Positions 8,534 through 17,314 are shown, counted from the first letter of the stretch. The stretch: 43,697 bases of DNA from Bacillus sp. 7884-1 (GCF_002272245.1 NZ_NPDD01000182.1:1-43697); one strand, 5' to 3'. Notes: generated from the sequence alone by a model not told the origin. Program-made: numbers and translations.

Positions 8534-9346
8534 TCACACAAATTGAATCATGATCCCAGACTTATCATCTGAACGAAGTTTATTCCTTTTCTCATATTGT
8601 TCTAATGCCATAGAATATACTTGTAAACCGACTGTTTGTATCTTTTTAAATGTTTCTTCAATTGAATAGTTTGGATGAAAAAGGCCATCTGTTATCATTA
8701 ATAATGTTTTGATTTCACTGATATTTACTTGACCATGCTGAATAAAATTTAAAACTTCTTTTTTACCATTAGCTACACTATAACCATATTCCTTATTAGC
8801 TAATGACCGATTAAAGATAAGCTGTTGAGTACGATCCTGATAATACTCCTCATCTGGAATTTTATCTCCTTGCTTTCTTTGTTCCTCACGCCATGCCTTC
8901 GCTCTATAACTTATATCTTTTACGGTATCCCTTGTTAAGGCTTTTATGGTTCCGTTTTGATACTCAGCAATGATCATACAATCACCAACCTGGGCATAAG
9001 AAATCTTTCCGTCTTTTTCAATTTTTATAATTGCAGCACATGTTGACCAAAGATTTTCATATTTTTCCTGATTCACCTTGTATTTTTCCATGTGTTCTCT
9101 CAACATTCTATTAGCAATCATGATTCCTTCAACTAATGAAAGGTTACTTCGGTAGAGTCCAAAGAAATAATCTTTAAATATATTCGATGCTAAATATGCA
9201 CCGTTCATTCCGTTTTCATCTTTGAATGGCATTAATGGAGTTGCCCCATCAAAAACCCCAAAAACATTTATCTTTTCATTTAATACAATTGAATCTTCAC
9301 TTACACGTTTATGTGGGGCGGCACTTAAAAAAGACTCAACTTTCAT
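8534..9346 (-). CDS. PP2C-family serine/threonine protein phosphatase
   Basis: This 270-residue metal-dependent phosphatase has the PP2C motifs in order: SEDS near residue 16, VFGVFDGAT (residues 28-36, metal Asp), AQVGDCMII, LLMITDGLF and RSDDKSGIMIQF near the C-terminus. A charged insert (RAKAWREEQRKQGDKIPDEEY) sits between the core motifs. The start ATG 9346 follows GGTGG. No membrane segment or partner kinase is seen. The peptidoglycan amidase starts 16 nt downstream, so the pair may be co-regulated. The family covers both signalling phosphatases (PrpC-like) and regulators of sigma factors, and nothing here decides between them. Confidence 0.85.
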   Translation of the reverse strand: MKVESFLSAAPHKRVSEDSIVLNEKINVFGVFDGATPLMPFKDENGMNGAYLASNIFKDYFFGLYRSNLSLVEGIMIANRMLREHMEKYKVNQEKYENLWSTCAAIIKIEKDGKISYAQVGDCMIIAEYQNGTIKALTRDTVKDISYRAKAWREEQRKQGDKIPDEEYYQDRTQQLIFNRSLANKEYGYSVANGKKEVLNFIQHGQVNISEIKTLLMITDGLFHPNYSIEETFKKIQTVGLQVYSMALEQYEKRNKLRSDDKSGIMIQFV

Positions 9347-9515
9347 TGGTTGTCCACCTTCTTTTTTATCGAAATAATCAGAAAAACGATTAAATATATA
9401 AAGACATTATATGATTTAATGAGAAATATTATGGTTACTAATTTTCTCTAATGCTTTTTTTAGAGTTTATTACAATGGAATACCTTAAATTACTGTTGAA
9501 TATTAATTACTGAAC

Positions 9516-9590
9516 TAGAATTTGAATGCTTGGATCTAGCCCTGAGGCACAAGCAGCAGAGGCAGACGGAGAAAATTTATTCAAATTCTA
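9516..9590. repeat. 75-bp unit bounded by perfect 12-bp inverted repeats
   Basis: TAGAATTTGAAT (9516-9527) and its exact reverse complement (9579-9590) flank 51 bases that are clearly richer in G and C than the surroundings (CCCTGAGGCACAAGC, GCAGAGGCAGACGG). It lies in the gap 9347-9708, which otherwise holds only the promoter of the thioesterase pseudogene. It could be a miniature mobile element or a structured RNA. Confidence 0.6.
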
Positions 9591-9660
9591 TTCACCCTTG
9601 TTGAATAATAAAATAGATGTAAACTACTATCCTTTGCGATAGGGTCCTTACTTTAATTTC

Positions 9661-9669
9661 TGGTATAAT
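9661..9669 (+). promoter_or_regulatory. Extended -10 promoter of the thioesterase pseudogene
   Basis: TGGTATAAT is a perfect SigA -10 with the TGN extension. No good -35 is visible at 16-18 nt, which is usual for extended -10 promoters. It lies about 40 nt before the thioesterase reading frame. Confidence 0.55.
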
Positions 9670-9708
9670 AGGGAAAAACACAATCAGTGAAAGTAGGAAC
9701 GTATATCC

Positions 9709-10205
9709 ATTAAAAAATCTTGCAGTGAATCAAGAACCATTCAAACCGACGGCGTCCTGCCAAATGACACAAACCCGCACCAGACTCTTTTCGGGGGTGC
9801 TCTGATGAGCCGGATTGACCGCGTTGCTGGCATTGCAGCGGTCAAACACTGCAGAAAACCTACAGTGACCGCAAGCACCGATTCAGTCGATTTTTTGCAC
9901 CCAATCACCCTTCAGGATGCCGTCACATTAGAAGCGTTTGTCACTTGGACCGGGAACACATCGATGGAAGTGTTTGTAAAAGTGACAGCAGACAACTTAT
10001 TTACAGGGGAAAGCCGAGTGGCGGCGACATCGTTTTAACCTTTGTCTCGTTAGATGAAGAAGGGCATCCGGCCCCAGTGCCATTTGTCTATCCCGAATCG
10101 GAAGAGGAGCTCTATTTATTTAATACTGGAGAAGAACGGTCCATTGCCCGAAAGCTCCGAAGAGAACAAAGCAAGCATCTCGCCCATACGTTTGGCCGGA
10201 AATAA
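9709..10205 (+). pseudogene. ykhA: Acyl-CoA thioesterase (YkhA-like hotdog), frameshifted
   Basis: The frame from 9709 reads KKSCSESRTIQTDGVLPND, then TNPHQTLFGGALMSRID. That is the N-terminus and the catalytic N-x-x-x-T-L-F-G-G motif of hexameric hotdog acyl-CoA thioesterases. It continues DSVDFLHPI and GNTSMEVFVKV, then AATSF and a stop at 10036. The next frame carries on LTFVSLDEEGHP and ends FGRK. A single T lost from the T-run at 10031-10035 explains the shift. No ATG, GTG or TTG starts the N-terminal frame; ATT 9709 occupies the expected place behind AGGAA. So both the start codon and the frame look damaged, though the T-run could be a sequencing error. Confidence 0.88.
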
Positions 10206-10317
10206 AAATAGCAAATTACCTTAACGGGTTCGGTTTTGAAGTGAAAAATTGCCCTTATGAAACCAAATTGAATTAAAACTATTATTAACAAGCTAATAAG
10301 AACCATTTATAATATAG

Positions 10318-10348
10318 AAAAACGCTCAGGGCATATAAAGCTCTGAGC
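10318..10348 (-). terminator. Terminator of the Cse60-like gene
   Basis: A 9-bp stem (10324-10332 with 10340-10348) with a 7-nt loop is followed on the minus strand by GTTTTTC. It lies 60 nt after the stop of the gene at 10409-10588. Confidence 0.75.
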
Positions 10349-10408
10349 AATTGATAATTCTGCTTATGCAACATACACCCTGTAATTCAACCTAAAAATA
10401 TTAAGTAA

Positions 10409-10588
10409 TCATTTATAAATGACTAAGTAACAATCTCTAATTACAATCTCATCAATAATAACCATAGATCTAAATTTTATATCCAGTTCCTTCGCAGCCT
10501 TATTCTCTTTTAACCAATGATTTAATTCTTCTGAATCCTCAAATACTTTCAATTGAATTGATGAAGCATTTGCATTACATATATTCAT
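10409..10588 (-). CDS. Cse60-like small protein, 59 aa
   Basis: The start is ATG 10588, 6 nt after GGAGG (10595-10599). The protein reads QLKVFEDSEELNHWLKENK, later LDIKFRSMVIIDE, and ends YLVIYK. This pattern (a KVF opening strand, an E-x-x-N-x-W-L helix, a D-I-K-F strand and a closing L-V-I-Y strand) is that of the small sporulation-associated Cse60 family of Bacillus. The role of that family is not established biochemically. It is a single gene with its own terminator. Similarity was judged by eye only. Confidence 0.6.
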   Translation of the reverse strand: MNICNANASSIQLKVFEDSEELNHWLKENKAAKELDIKFRSMVIIDEIVIRDCYLVIYK

Positions 10589-10625
10589 CAAAATCCTCCA
10601 AAAAGTTACTTAAAAAAAGTTAGCT

Positions 10626-10660
10626 AAAAAAACCCCTGATGAAATAATTTCATCTTGGGG
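10626..10660 (-). terminator. Terminator of the 125-aa helical protein gene
   Basis: The inverted repeat CCCCTGATGAAAT...ATTTCATCTTGGGG (10633-10660) is followed on the minus strand by seven Ts (10626-10632). It lies 56 nt after the stop codon at 10717. Confidence 0.85.
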
Positions 10661-10716
10661 TGTGAGTCAGCGATTCATGTGCGTTTTTTATTAAAAGAAT
10701 AAATGACAATACTTTA

Positions 10717-11094
10717 TTATCTATTTGTACTAACGAGTACGTTTGCGCTTTCTTCAAGTGTATTTACTAGCTTTTTATGATTGTTTTTTGCTAGCTTCAC
10801 ATATTCATTGGTAACTTTTTGCATGCCTCTACGACCTTCGCGTGAGTAGTTAATATAGGCTTCACAACCTTCTTCGACATTCTTTTCTAAACGTTCGATT
10901 AGGTCAACAGTTAATTTGATCGGCGTTACAGCCAATTTCTCTAAACGTTCAGAAACTTCTTCTATTGGCTTTGAAAGCTGATTCAATACGTCATTTTTTG
11001 CAAAATTGCTGGATACACCTTTAACGATTTCCCTATTAATCTTTCTAGGTACTGAATATAAATTAGCGATTGATTTTCTATATTCAAAGAACAC
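10717..11094 (-). CDS. Helical hypothetical protein, 125 aa, N-terminus uncertain or lost
   Basis: The frame opens at GTG 11094 (MFFEYRKSIANLYSVPRK) with no ribosome binding site. The frame runs open further upstream without a better start, so the 5' end may have been replaced. The rest is almost wholly helical and basic/acidic (PIEEVSERLEKLAVTPIK, LIERLEKNVEEG, EYVKLAKNNHKKLVNTLEES). That suggests an amphipathic coiled protein of phasin or apolipoprotein type, which is inference only. A good terminator follows (10626-10660). On the plus strand a 33-codon frame starts at 11097 (MNAEVQEEVVLNSSEE...) and lacks a ribosome site, so a recombination junction near 11095 is possible. Confidence 0.5.
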   Translation of the reverse strand: MFFEYRKSIANLYSVPRKINREIVKGVSSNFAKNDVLNQLSKPIEEVSERLEKLAVTPIKLTVDLIERLEKNVEEGCEAYINYSREGRRGMQKVTNEYVKLAKNNHKKLVNTLEESANVLVSTNR

Positions 11095-11258
11095 AAATGA
11101 ATGCCGAAGTTCAAGAAGAAGTAGTTTTAAATAGTAGTGAAGAAGCTTATCTTAAGACTGTAAAAGATGTCATTAAGTTCAATAAATGTTTAGTGTAAAT
11201 TTTCAGAATGAGGGTGCAACCCTATAAAGCGAAGTGTTACTAACCAAATAATGGAGAG

Positions 11259-11498
11259 TTATTCGCTCTGTCCTAGATCCCAACAAAGTATATATTTTCC
11301 TTCCTGATTACGATAGGAGTATTTCTTTACTATCTTGCTTCTGTATTCGTCTAGACTATTAAGAATTGCCGGGTCCAGTACTTGATCTAGCTCATCCAAT
11401 GCCCACGTTATTGTCCCCTTCGGAATGAATTTAGTTGCAAAAACTCCAAAACCTATTTGATCATTTATATAACGCAGCGCCGTATGCGGATAAATCAT
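11259..11498 (-). pseudogene. SET-domain protein methyltransferase, truncated after 79 residues
   Basis: ATG 11498 follows AAAGGGG at about 10 nt. The protein opens MIYPHTALRYINDQIGFGVF, then ATKFIPKGTITWALDELD. That is the I-x-x-x-G-x-G-V-F-A-T start of small Bacillus SET-domain proteins. It ends at YILCWDLGQSE. Just there a SET protein should continue into the N-H-S-x-x-N cofactor and substrate motif and later the G-E-E-L-x-x-D-Y block. Neither is present downstream in any frame that I can see. The catalytic centre is therefore gone. Confidence 0.75.
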
Positions 11499-11861
11499 GT
11501 TGAGTTTTCCCCTTTAAATAGTTTATTCATAATCTATGCATTAGGAAAAAGTTTATTGAAGTATAATGATTAATTTTTACTTTCATTACCTTAATATATA
11601 AAACTTCATCCAAACTGAAAGAAAAAGAAGTATATAACCTTCCTGTTCTGATCAAGCTTTGTATTCTTCAATTTTATATTAAATAATAAATCCCCTAACC
11701 ATAACGGCCGGGGGAACATAGAAGTCCATTTAATAAACTTTAGGTTTTGTTTGCCTACCGCTGTTTCTTCATAAGGACTTATATTTTCTTGCTTAGTTGC
11801 CCTTTGGACAGTTTGGCAATTGTTCGAGTCCTTGTTCCGGGGCATTCGTGTTATGCGCCTT

Positions 11862-12281
11862 TTATGTATTGCCCCTTTTGTCCTGGACAATAATCTCCGC
11901 GAATGCAGGCTTTTCACCACAATAGACGCTGTGGGTCCATACGTCGTCTTTCATTTTATCTGCTTTTACATAAAACTGTGTGCTGTACTGCTGACCGTCA
12001 TAGGCGATAAGATTCTGCAAGCCTTTCCCTTGCGCCTCGTTTTCGGCCACCACTTTGCCATCATTGCCAACCAGCTGCACGGTTATGCTTTTGATATTCT
12101 GCTCACTAAATTCCTTCGGATTGACGGAGAACCCTACGTTGTATCCTGGCACTTGTTCCGCCCCTAACTGATCTCCATAAGTAAAATCCTCCGGCAGAAT
12201 TACTTTGGTTCGTGCGGAAACAGGTAAGCTAAACATTAGTGCTACCCCGATCCCAAGTCCTACTAGTAGTGGTCGTTTCAT
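11862..12281 (-). CDS. Small secreted hypothetical protein, 139 aa, possibly shortened by a stop codon
   Basis: ATG 12281 follows AAAGGAGG. Residues 1-23 (MKRPLLVGLGIGVALMFSLP, then VSA) form a signal peptide. The mature part contains GYNVGFSVNPKEFSEQNIKS, then VQLVGNDGKVVAENEAQGKG, then YVKADKMKDDVWTHSVYCGE, and resembles beta-sandwich secreted proteins. The stop at 11862 (RGNT-TAA) is followed in the same frame by 22 sensible codons (KAHNTNAPEQGLEQLPNC, then PKGN and a stop at 11793). Position 11862 may thus be a recent nonsense change at the C-terminus. It has its own promoter (12317-12346). No catalytic motif is seen. Confidence 0.75.
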   Translation of the reverse strand: MKRPLLVGLGIGVALMFSLPVSARTKVILPEDFTYGDQLGAEQVPGYNVGFSVNPKEFSEQNIKSITVQLVGNDGKVVAENEAQGKGLQNLIAYDGQQYSTQFYVKADKMKDDVWTHSVYCGEKPAFAEIIVQDKRGNT

Positions 12282-12316
12282 ATGTGTTTATTACCTCCTT
12301 TAGTATATTCCTTCTT

Positions 12317-12346
12317 ATTATGGAAAGAAATCGAAAGTCTGTACAA
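12317..12346 (-). promoter_or_regulatory. SigA-type promoter of the small secreted protein gene
   Basis: On the minus strand TTGTAC (12341-12346) and CATAAT (12317-12322) are separated by 18 nt, about 35 nt upstream of the start codon. Confidence 0.5.
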
Positions 12347-12414
12347 AAAACCGCTGGGCACTTAATAACTTCTAGCCAAATTGGATGTGACCAAACTTGA
12401 TTTTGTGCCTGTTA

Positions 12415-12461
12415 GAAAAACAAAAAGGACTAAATCCTGTAAAATACAGGTTCCAGTCCTT
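12415..12461 (-). terminator. Terminator of the phosphoesterase gene
   Basis: The outer stem AAGGACT/AGTCCTT (12425-12431 with 12455-12461) encloses a second hairpin (CCTGTAAAATACAGG). On the minus strand it runs into TTTTTGTTTTT. It ends the HupE-phosphoesterase unit, so the small secreted gene beyond it is separate. A degenerate GGTGCCTGG-type repeat lies at 12508-12524. Confidence 0.85.
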
Positions 12462-12536
12462 ATTAGTTTTCATCGGAACATTAGTTTGTAAAATTCTACA
12501 TACTTCGAGGGCGTACCAGGCACCTAATTTTACTTT

Positions 12537-15500
12537 TTACTGATTGTATATCGTGCTTAAAATTGAGAATGGGTTTTCTGGGTGAATAGCCTTTATTGCA
12601 GTAACTTTTCTATTTATTGTATAGCTTTCACCTGCTGAAAGTTCAATCTTTTTCTGGCTCATGATCCAATTGCCATTGCCATAACCCGTAAGACCACTAG
12701 TTTCCTCAGGGTATATGATTCCATATACTTGTTTGTCGTTTCCTGTCATGCCAATCCATGGTTCAATTAAATTGAATTCTTGTGGATTTGAATACGGAAG
12801 CGTAATGGAATTATGCCCTCCTGCCCCACTTTTTTGTCCTGAACCATCATAATCAATGGCATCTCCAATCCATAAAGTTTGTGTATCAGAACCGGTATTT
12901 TTGAAAACGGTTTTAGCTGAAATCCAATCTTGATTTGCTTCAATGGTAAATGTAGTAGCCACATCAATACTTGGCAGAGCAAGTGATTTACCAATAGCTT
13001 TTACAACTGCACGATCTTGAGATACTTCGATCACTTCTACTTTTTCACTTTCTACTGTAAGCTGTTGCCAAGCATCTGGTCCTACAGGCTTCTCCTTCGA
13101 TGCATAAGGCAGATTAAACCAATCCATTTGATCTTCCAACCCTTTTGCTGCGAAGTCAATGACCTTTCCTCTAGTAACTCCTGGAAGCTGGGAATCCACA
13201 CTTTTCTCGGCAATGAGCATGGCCATTTTATTGTTTTCCATCACAATATCTTCCATTTTACCTTCTGATATCGGACCTGGAATTGTTTTTCCGAAGCCTG
13301 CATCAACCGAGACAGGAGCTAATTTGATTTCCATACTTTCCGCACCACCATTAGCCAATTCGATATCGATTCGGTTCGTCTGGTAAGATAAACGAGATGC
13401 AACCAATTGATATTTACCAGGCTCAACCGCTAGTAAGAAGTTTCCATTCTGGTCTGTCATACCTGACCGCACCTTATCGCCTTTTTCATTTGTAATTGTT
13501 ATGCTTGTACCTTTAACAGCTTCTCCTGTAACAGTATCCATCACCTTTCCGGTCACTCGCGGCCAACGCTGTACTGCTTTTCCGCCAGGAGTAAAGGCAT
13601 ATAAATTTCCATCAAGCGCTCCAACCACCAATGTATTTCCAGAAATTGCAGGCGAAGATGCTACCCAAGCTCCGATTTCATGCTTCCAGAGAGGTTGTCC
13701 TGTTAAGCGATCAAATGCATACAAATTCCCGTCGTTCGAGCCAATAAAGACGGTTTCTCCACTAATGGCGGCAGAGGAAATGATCCCACCGTTCGTACGA
13801 TGTTTCCATTTTAATGAGCCGTTTATTGCATCTAAGGCTGCAACATTACCATCTGGGAATCCCATATAGACGATTCCATCGGCTGCCGCAGGGGATGATC
13901 CTGTTGCATTCCCGTGAATGTAAGACGAATCTGTACTCTTGAAACGCCATAGCTCTTTACCTGTGGATGCTTCAAGGGCCACTAATAATCCACCCTGATA
14001 TCCCATGTACAGCTTTCCTTCGTAGATCGCTGGCATCGAGTGCATCCATCCCCCAGCAGGCTTTTTCCTCCACAATTCTTTTCCGGTAGAGGCTTCAAGA
14101 GAGATGATCCAACCTCCGTCTGCACCAACATAAACCTTACCATCCGCTACCACAGGAGTGGATTCAACAATCCAGTTCCCCGCTAAAGCAGCATTCCATA
14201 ATTCTTCACCGGTTTTAGCATCCATCGCCATGATTTTTCCGCCGCTTCCATTACTGTATGCTTGGTAGACGACTCCATCAGCTACGGTTGGTGAATAGTA
14301 CATCCAAGCTCTTTGGACTTCGTCTTTTCCAACGGTTTTCTGCCATATAATTTCACCATTGTCTGCATTCATGGCATACATCGTACCGCGAATAGAGGAA
14401 GCGTACACGATCCCGTCTACTACAGCAGGTGACGCTTGTACTTGTGCATCTGCTTGAACCTGCCATACCAATTTGCCAGTTTTTTGATCAACGGCGTGGA
14501 TAGCATGATTATGATTGCCATCTTCATCACGTGTACCAATATAGACAATTCCGTTTGCAATCGCAGGGGAAGAGGTAAGAATCGTTCCCGGTGTCCGATA
14601 CGTCCAATTCAGGCTAAGACCTGCATCAAGTGTATCTTTTGCTGCTCCTGTATGCTGTGCATTTCCATGGAACATACTCCAGTCTGCACCACTCATTGGT
14701 ATAACGCGTTCTTTGCTGTCCACTATTGTGAATGTGTGATTTTTAGACCAAACCTTTCCAGCATCATCAGTCACTCTCACTTCGATGGCATGTTGGCCTT
14801 TTTCAGCATTTTTCCCATCCCATTGGTCAAACCATGCCATTCCACTGCTTTGTTTTAATTTTTTCCATGGACCAGCATCGACTCGATATTCTACACTTGT
14901 TATCGTACTTGTCGTATTGTATGCATTTACCAACACATCCATTTTACCTTGTGACACTTCACTTCCTGCAGATGGGTGGACAATAGACGCACTTTGTTTC
15001 ACGTCATACATTTTAAACTTATGGTCCTGATTCCCGCCTTGGAAATTAACGATCCGGAATCCGTTTGGCATCTGATCAATTGTGTAAGAACTAGACACAG
15101 TTGTTACATGATTAGCTCCCGGAATCGTGTCCTGGGCAACGTCGTTTACATGTGTATGTCCTACCATGACTAGTCGTGTCTGATATTGACTGAGAACATC
15201 AATAAATTCTTTCGTCTTATCAGGTGAAGGAGTTTGCGGTGTATTCAACGGTTTATGCACAAATATAACCACTTCCTTATTTTTGGCATTTTGAGCAAGA
15301 TCCTGCTTTAACCATTCCAATTGGTCTGTTTCAATGAAACCCAGATTATTTTCCAATGTGATAAAGTGCCGATTGCCGTAATCGAAGGAATACCATTCAG
15401 GCCCTAGATATTCTCGATAACGATCAATTCTTGTTTTATAGTCCGATCCAGGAGCAAAGTCATGGTTTCCTACCGCAGGGTATACAGGCAATTTGGAAGT

Positions 15501-16130
15501 AGCGGTGCTTGCTGTATAATCCTCAAATTCTGCATCTGTTGCACGATTTGTTAAATCGCCGCTAACCGCTATAAAAGCAGGATTTCCTGTCGATTCATTG
15601 ATTTGTTTTAGCTGTTCTGTGAATCGTTCTTGGTTATTGGTTGTACCAGCTTCCACGTGAACGTCTGCAACATTGGCAAAAGTAAAATTTGGATTACTTG
15701 TTTCAGGTGTATGTAGCAGTCCGAAATGTTGCTCCCGTGTTTCATCTGCCTGAAGGTTCCCTAACTGTGCATAAAACTGCGGTGTTTTGTTTTTATCTGC
15801 AGGTACACTATATCCGCTTGGTACAGTCACAAATACGATATCCTTAACACGTCTTTCCGTATCAATGATTAGTTGATAGTTTCCGTGTTCATCCGTTACG
15901 GACAGAGTTTTCCCATCAGAGACGGTGACATTCGGTATCCCTGGTTCGTTCCCATCCTGCACTCCATTTTCATTTTTGTCCTGGTAGACGGTTCCTTTAA
16001 CGGTCGCATTCTGATTATCGGCAGTTACTGGTTTGAGCACGGTCGCTAACGAAAGACCCGTCATTAGCACAATTACACTTGGTTTTAACACCTTTTTGAT
16101 TTTTTTCATTTTATCTGGTTCAAGTATCAT
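12537..16130 (-). CDS. Secreted metallophosphoesterase with SdrD-B-like, PQQ-propeller and carboxypeptidase-regulatory domains, 1197 aa
   Basis: A signal peptide (about residues 1-37, KKIKKVLKPSVIVLMTGLSL...VTA) precedes a Ca-binding SdrD-B-like domain (DKNENGVQDGNEPGIP, 51-66). Next is a calcineurin-type phosphoesterase with every metal motif: D156-x-H158, G191-D192, G221-N-H-D224, H292 and G324-H-T-H327. Residues of about 485-860 hold eight PQQ-type beta-propeller repeats (SPAVVDGIVYASS, LEASTGKELWR and so on). Then come a carboxypeptidase-regulatory-like fold (VTGKVMDTVTGEAVKG) and a C-terminal beta-rich domain. There is no LPXTG or membrane anchor, so it is probably released or wall-associated. 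The start ATG 16130 sits behind GGAGGAGGAG. The gene follows the HupE-like gene by 98 nt and ends at a strong terminator. The substrate is unknown; phosphodiesters or nucleotides outside the cell are the family norm. Confidence 0.9.
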   Translation of the reverse strand: MILEPDKMKKIKKVLKPSVIVLMTGLSLATVLKPVTADNQNATVKGTVYQDKNENGVQDGNEPGIPNVTVSDGKTLSVTDEHGNYQLIIDTERRVKDIVFVTVPSGYSVPADKNKTPQFYAQLGNLQADETREQHFGLLHTPETSNPNFTFANVADVHVEAGTTNNQERFTEQLKQINESTGNPAFIAVSGDLTNRATDAEFEDYTASTATSKLPVYPAVGNHDFAPGSDYKTRIDRYREYLGPEWYSFDYGNRHFITLENNLGFIETDQLEWLKQDLAQNAKNKEVVIFVHKPLNTPQTPSPDKTKEFIDVLSQYQTRLVMVGHTHVNDVAQDTIPGANHVTTVSSSYTIDQMPNGFRIVNFQGGNQDHKFKMYDVKQSASIVHPSAGSEVSQGKMDVLVNAYNTTSTITSVEYRVDAGPWKKLKQSSGMAWFDQWDGKNAEKGQHAIEVRVTDDAGKVWSKNHTFTIVDSKERVIPMSGADWSMFHGNAQHTGAAKDTLDAGLSLNWTYRTPGTILTSSPAIANGIVYIGTRDEDGNHNHAIHAVDQKTGKLVWQVQADAQVQASPAVVDGIVYASSIRGTMYAMNADNGEIIWQKTVGKDEVQRAWMYYSPTVADGVVYQAYSNGSGGKIMAMDAKTGEELWNAALAGNWIVESTPVVADGKVYVGADGGWIISLEASTGKELWRKKPAGGWMHSMPAIYEGKLYMGYQGGLLVALEASTGKELWRFKSTDSSYIHGNATGSSPAAADGIVYMGFPDGNVAALDAINGSLKWKHRTNGGIISSAAISGETVFIGSNDGNLYAFDRLTGQPLWKHEIGAWVASSPAISGNTLVVGALDGNLYAFTPGGKAVQRWPRVTGKVMDTVTGEAVKGTSITITNEKGDKVRSGMTDQNGNFLLAVEPGKYQLVASRLSYQTNRIDIELANGGAESMEIKLAPVSVDAGFGKTIPGPISEGKMEDIVMENNKMAMLIAEKSVDSQLPGVTRGKVIDFAAKGLEDQMDWFNLPYASKEKPVGPDAWQQLTVESEKVEVIEVSQDRAVVKAIGKSLALPSIDVATTFTIEANQDWISAKTVFKNTGSDTQTLWIGDAIDYDGSGQKSGAGGHNSITLPYSNPQEFNLIEPWIGMTGNDKQVYGIIYPEETSGLTGYGNGNWIMSQKKIELSAGESYTINRKVTAIKAIHPENPFSILSTIYNQ

Positions 16131-16228
16131 TCTTTCTCCTCCTCCTTATTCTTTTTCCGGTTATGACGAAATCGCATCGGTCATTTTATAGGCATCACCT
16201 CCTTTTGGAATGGCTGACATGGTAACCA

Positions 16229-17314
16229 TTAAGCCAAAAAGCGTTGAAAATACCATGTTAATCCGATAAAGAAGATGGCTAGGTTCGTCGCCAGGTGTAC
16301 GGAATATGACCATTTATATTTTCGAATCAAGATAAGGATTGGGAAAAGAAGTGCAATGATGAGAGCTTGTCCCATTTCTACACCCACATTAAAAGTGAAA
16401 ATGGGCCAAATCGCAGTCCAATCGGTTGTATTTAATTCCAGTGCCCCGGCAAAGCCAATTCCATGAATTAAACCAAAAATAAATACAACTCCATTTCGAT
16501 ATTTTTCTGAAAGTCCTATGTATTTTTCTATTGCTACAAACGCCACACTTAATGCGATTAACGGTTCCACTATTTCAGCAGGAATAGATAGTAGATTAAG
16601 AGCAGTAAGTCCGATTGTGACACTATGGGCTAATGTAAACAATGTCATGATTTTTAGGACATCAATGAATCTTTTTGAGGTAACAACAAGAGCAATGATG
16701 AAAAGAATATGATCTAGACCGATCAGAATGTGATGAAAGCCCAGTTTAATAAAAGGGATACTTTGACCGATGATAGTTTGTTCACCTACGTGAAGTTCCC
16801 TCTTCTCTGATGTAAAGACAAATTGGCCTTTACTAACACCGATTTCATAGGAGGCAATATTCCTGTGAGCAGAGTCATTATCTTCAAAGAAAATATCATA
16901 TATAATTTGTAAAGCGGCAGAATCCTTGTTTTTAATCGGATAATGGAAAGTAAGATTGGCATAATCTCGATTCAATTTTCTTTCCACTCCCGTTTCGCCC
17001 AAGCTGCCTTCCACTTTTGCCCCCTGATTAAACACGGCTAGTTTTGAGTGAAAATATTCTTCTAGCTTATTTTCATTTTTGGTTAATGCATACACTAAAT
17101 CAGAAGCTGTCGTGTTGGTTGTTACTCCAAGATCAACAATTCGTGCCAATTCAAGATAATCCAGTTGTATTTCATATACCAATCCGCTGTCACCCATCGA
17201 TAGTTTGGAATATCCTTCACTGTTGTCCGTATGGGCAGAAGCTCGAAACGGAAAAATCATCATACATATACATAACATTGAAAAACCTAAATATTTTTTT
17301 ACTTGCCCAGCCAT
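16229..17314 (-). CDS. HupE/UreJ-family membrane protein, 361 aa
   Basis: The N-terminal signal sequence (FSMLCICMMIFPFRASA, about residues 11-27) is followed by an extracytoplasmic domain of about 160 residues. A C-terminal block of six or seven membrane helices follows. It carries the family hallmark FHHILIGLDHILFIIAL, then FTLAHSVTIGLTAL and FGLIHGIGFAGAL, with three His-rich motifs that fit metal transport. HupE/UreJ proteins are linked to nickel or cobalt uptake, but this large-ectodomain subgroup is not well characterised. The start ATG 17314 follows AAGGTG at 8 nt; ATG and GTG further up crowd the site. The next gene on the strand is the secreted metallophosphoesterase, so the two may work together outside the membrane. 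Confidence 0.85.
   Translation of the reverse strand: MAGQVKKYLGFSMLCICMMIFPFRASAHTDNSEGYSKLSMGDSGLVYEIQLDYLELARIVDLGVTTNTTASDLVYALTKNENKLEEYFHSKLAVFNQGAKVEGSLGETGVERKLNRDYANLTFHYPIKNKDSAALQIIYDIFFEDNDSAHRNIASYEIGVSKGQFVFTSEKRELHVGEQTIIGQSIPFIKLGFHHILIGLDHILFIIALVVTSKRFIDVLKIMTLFTLAHSVTIGLTALNLLSIPAEIVEPLIALSVAFVAIEKYIGLSEKYRNGVVFIFGLIHGIGFAGALELNTTDWTAIWPIFTFNVGVEMGQALIIALLFPILILIRKYKWSYSVHLATNLAIFFIGLTWYFQRFLA

Noticed and set aside
11606..11920. Minus-strand 104-codon frame
   Set aside because: It overlaps the secreted protein gene's tail in another frame, has no ribosome site and an odd low-complexity end (IYFFFFQFG).
13017..15173. Several plus-strand frames opposite the phosphoesterase gene
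   Set aside because: Shadows of the 1197-codon minus-strand gene, with no ribosome sites or protein-like motifs.
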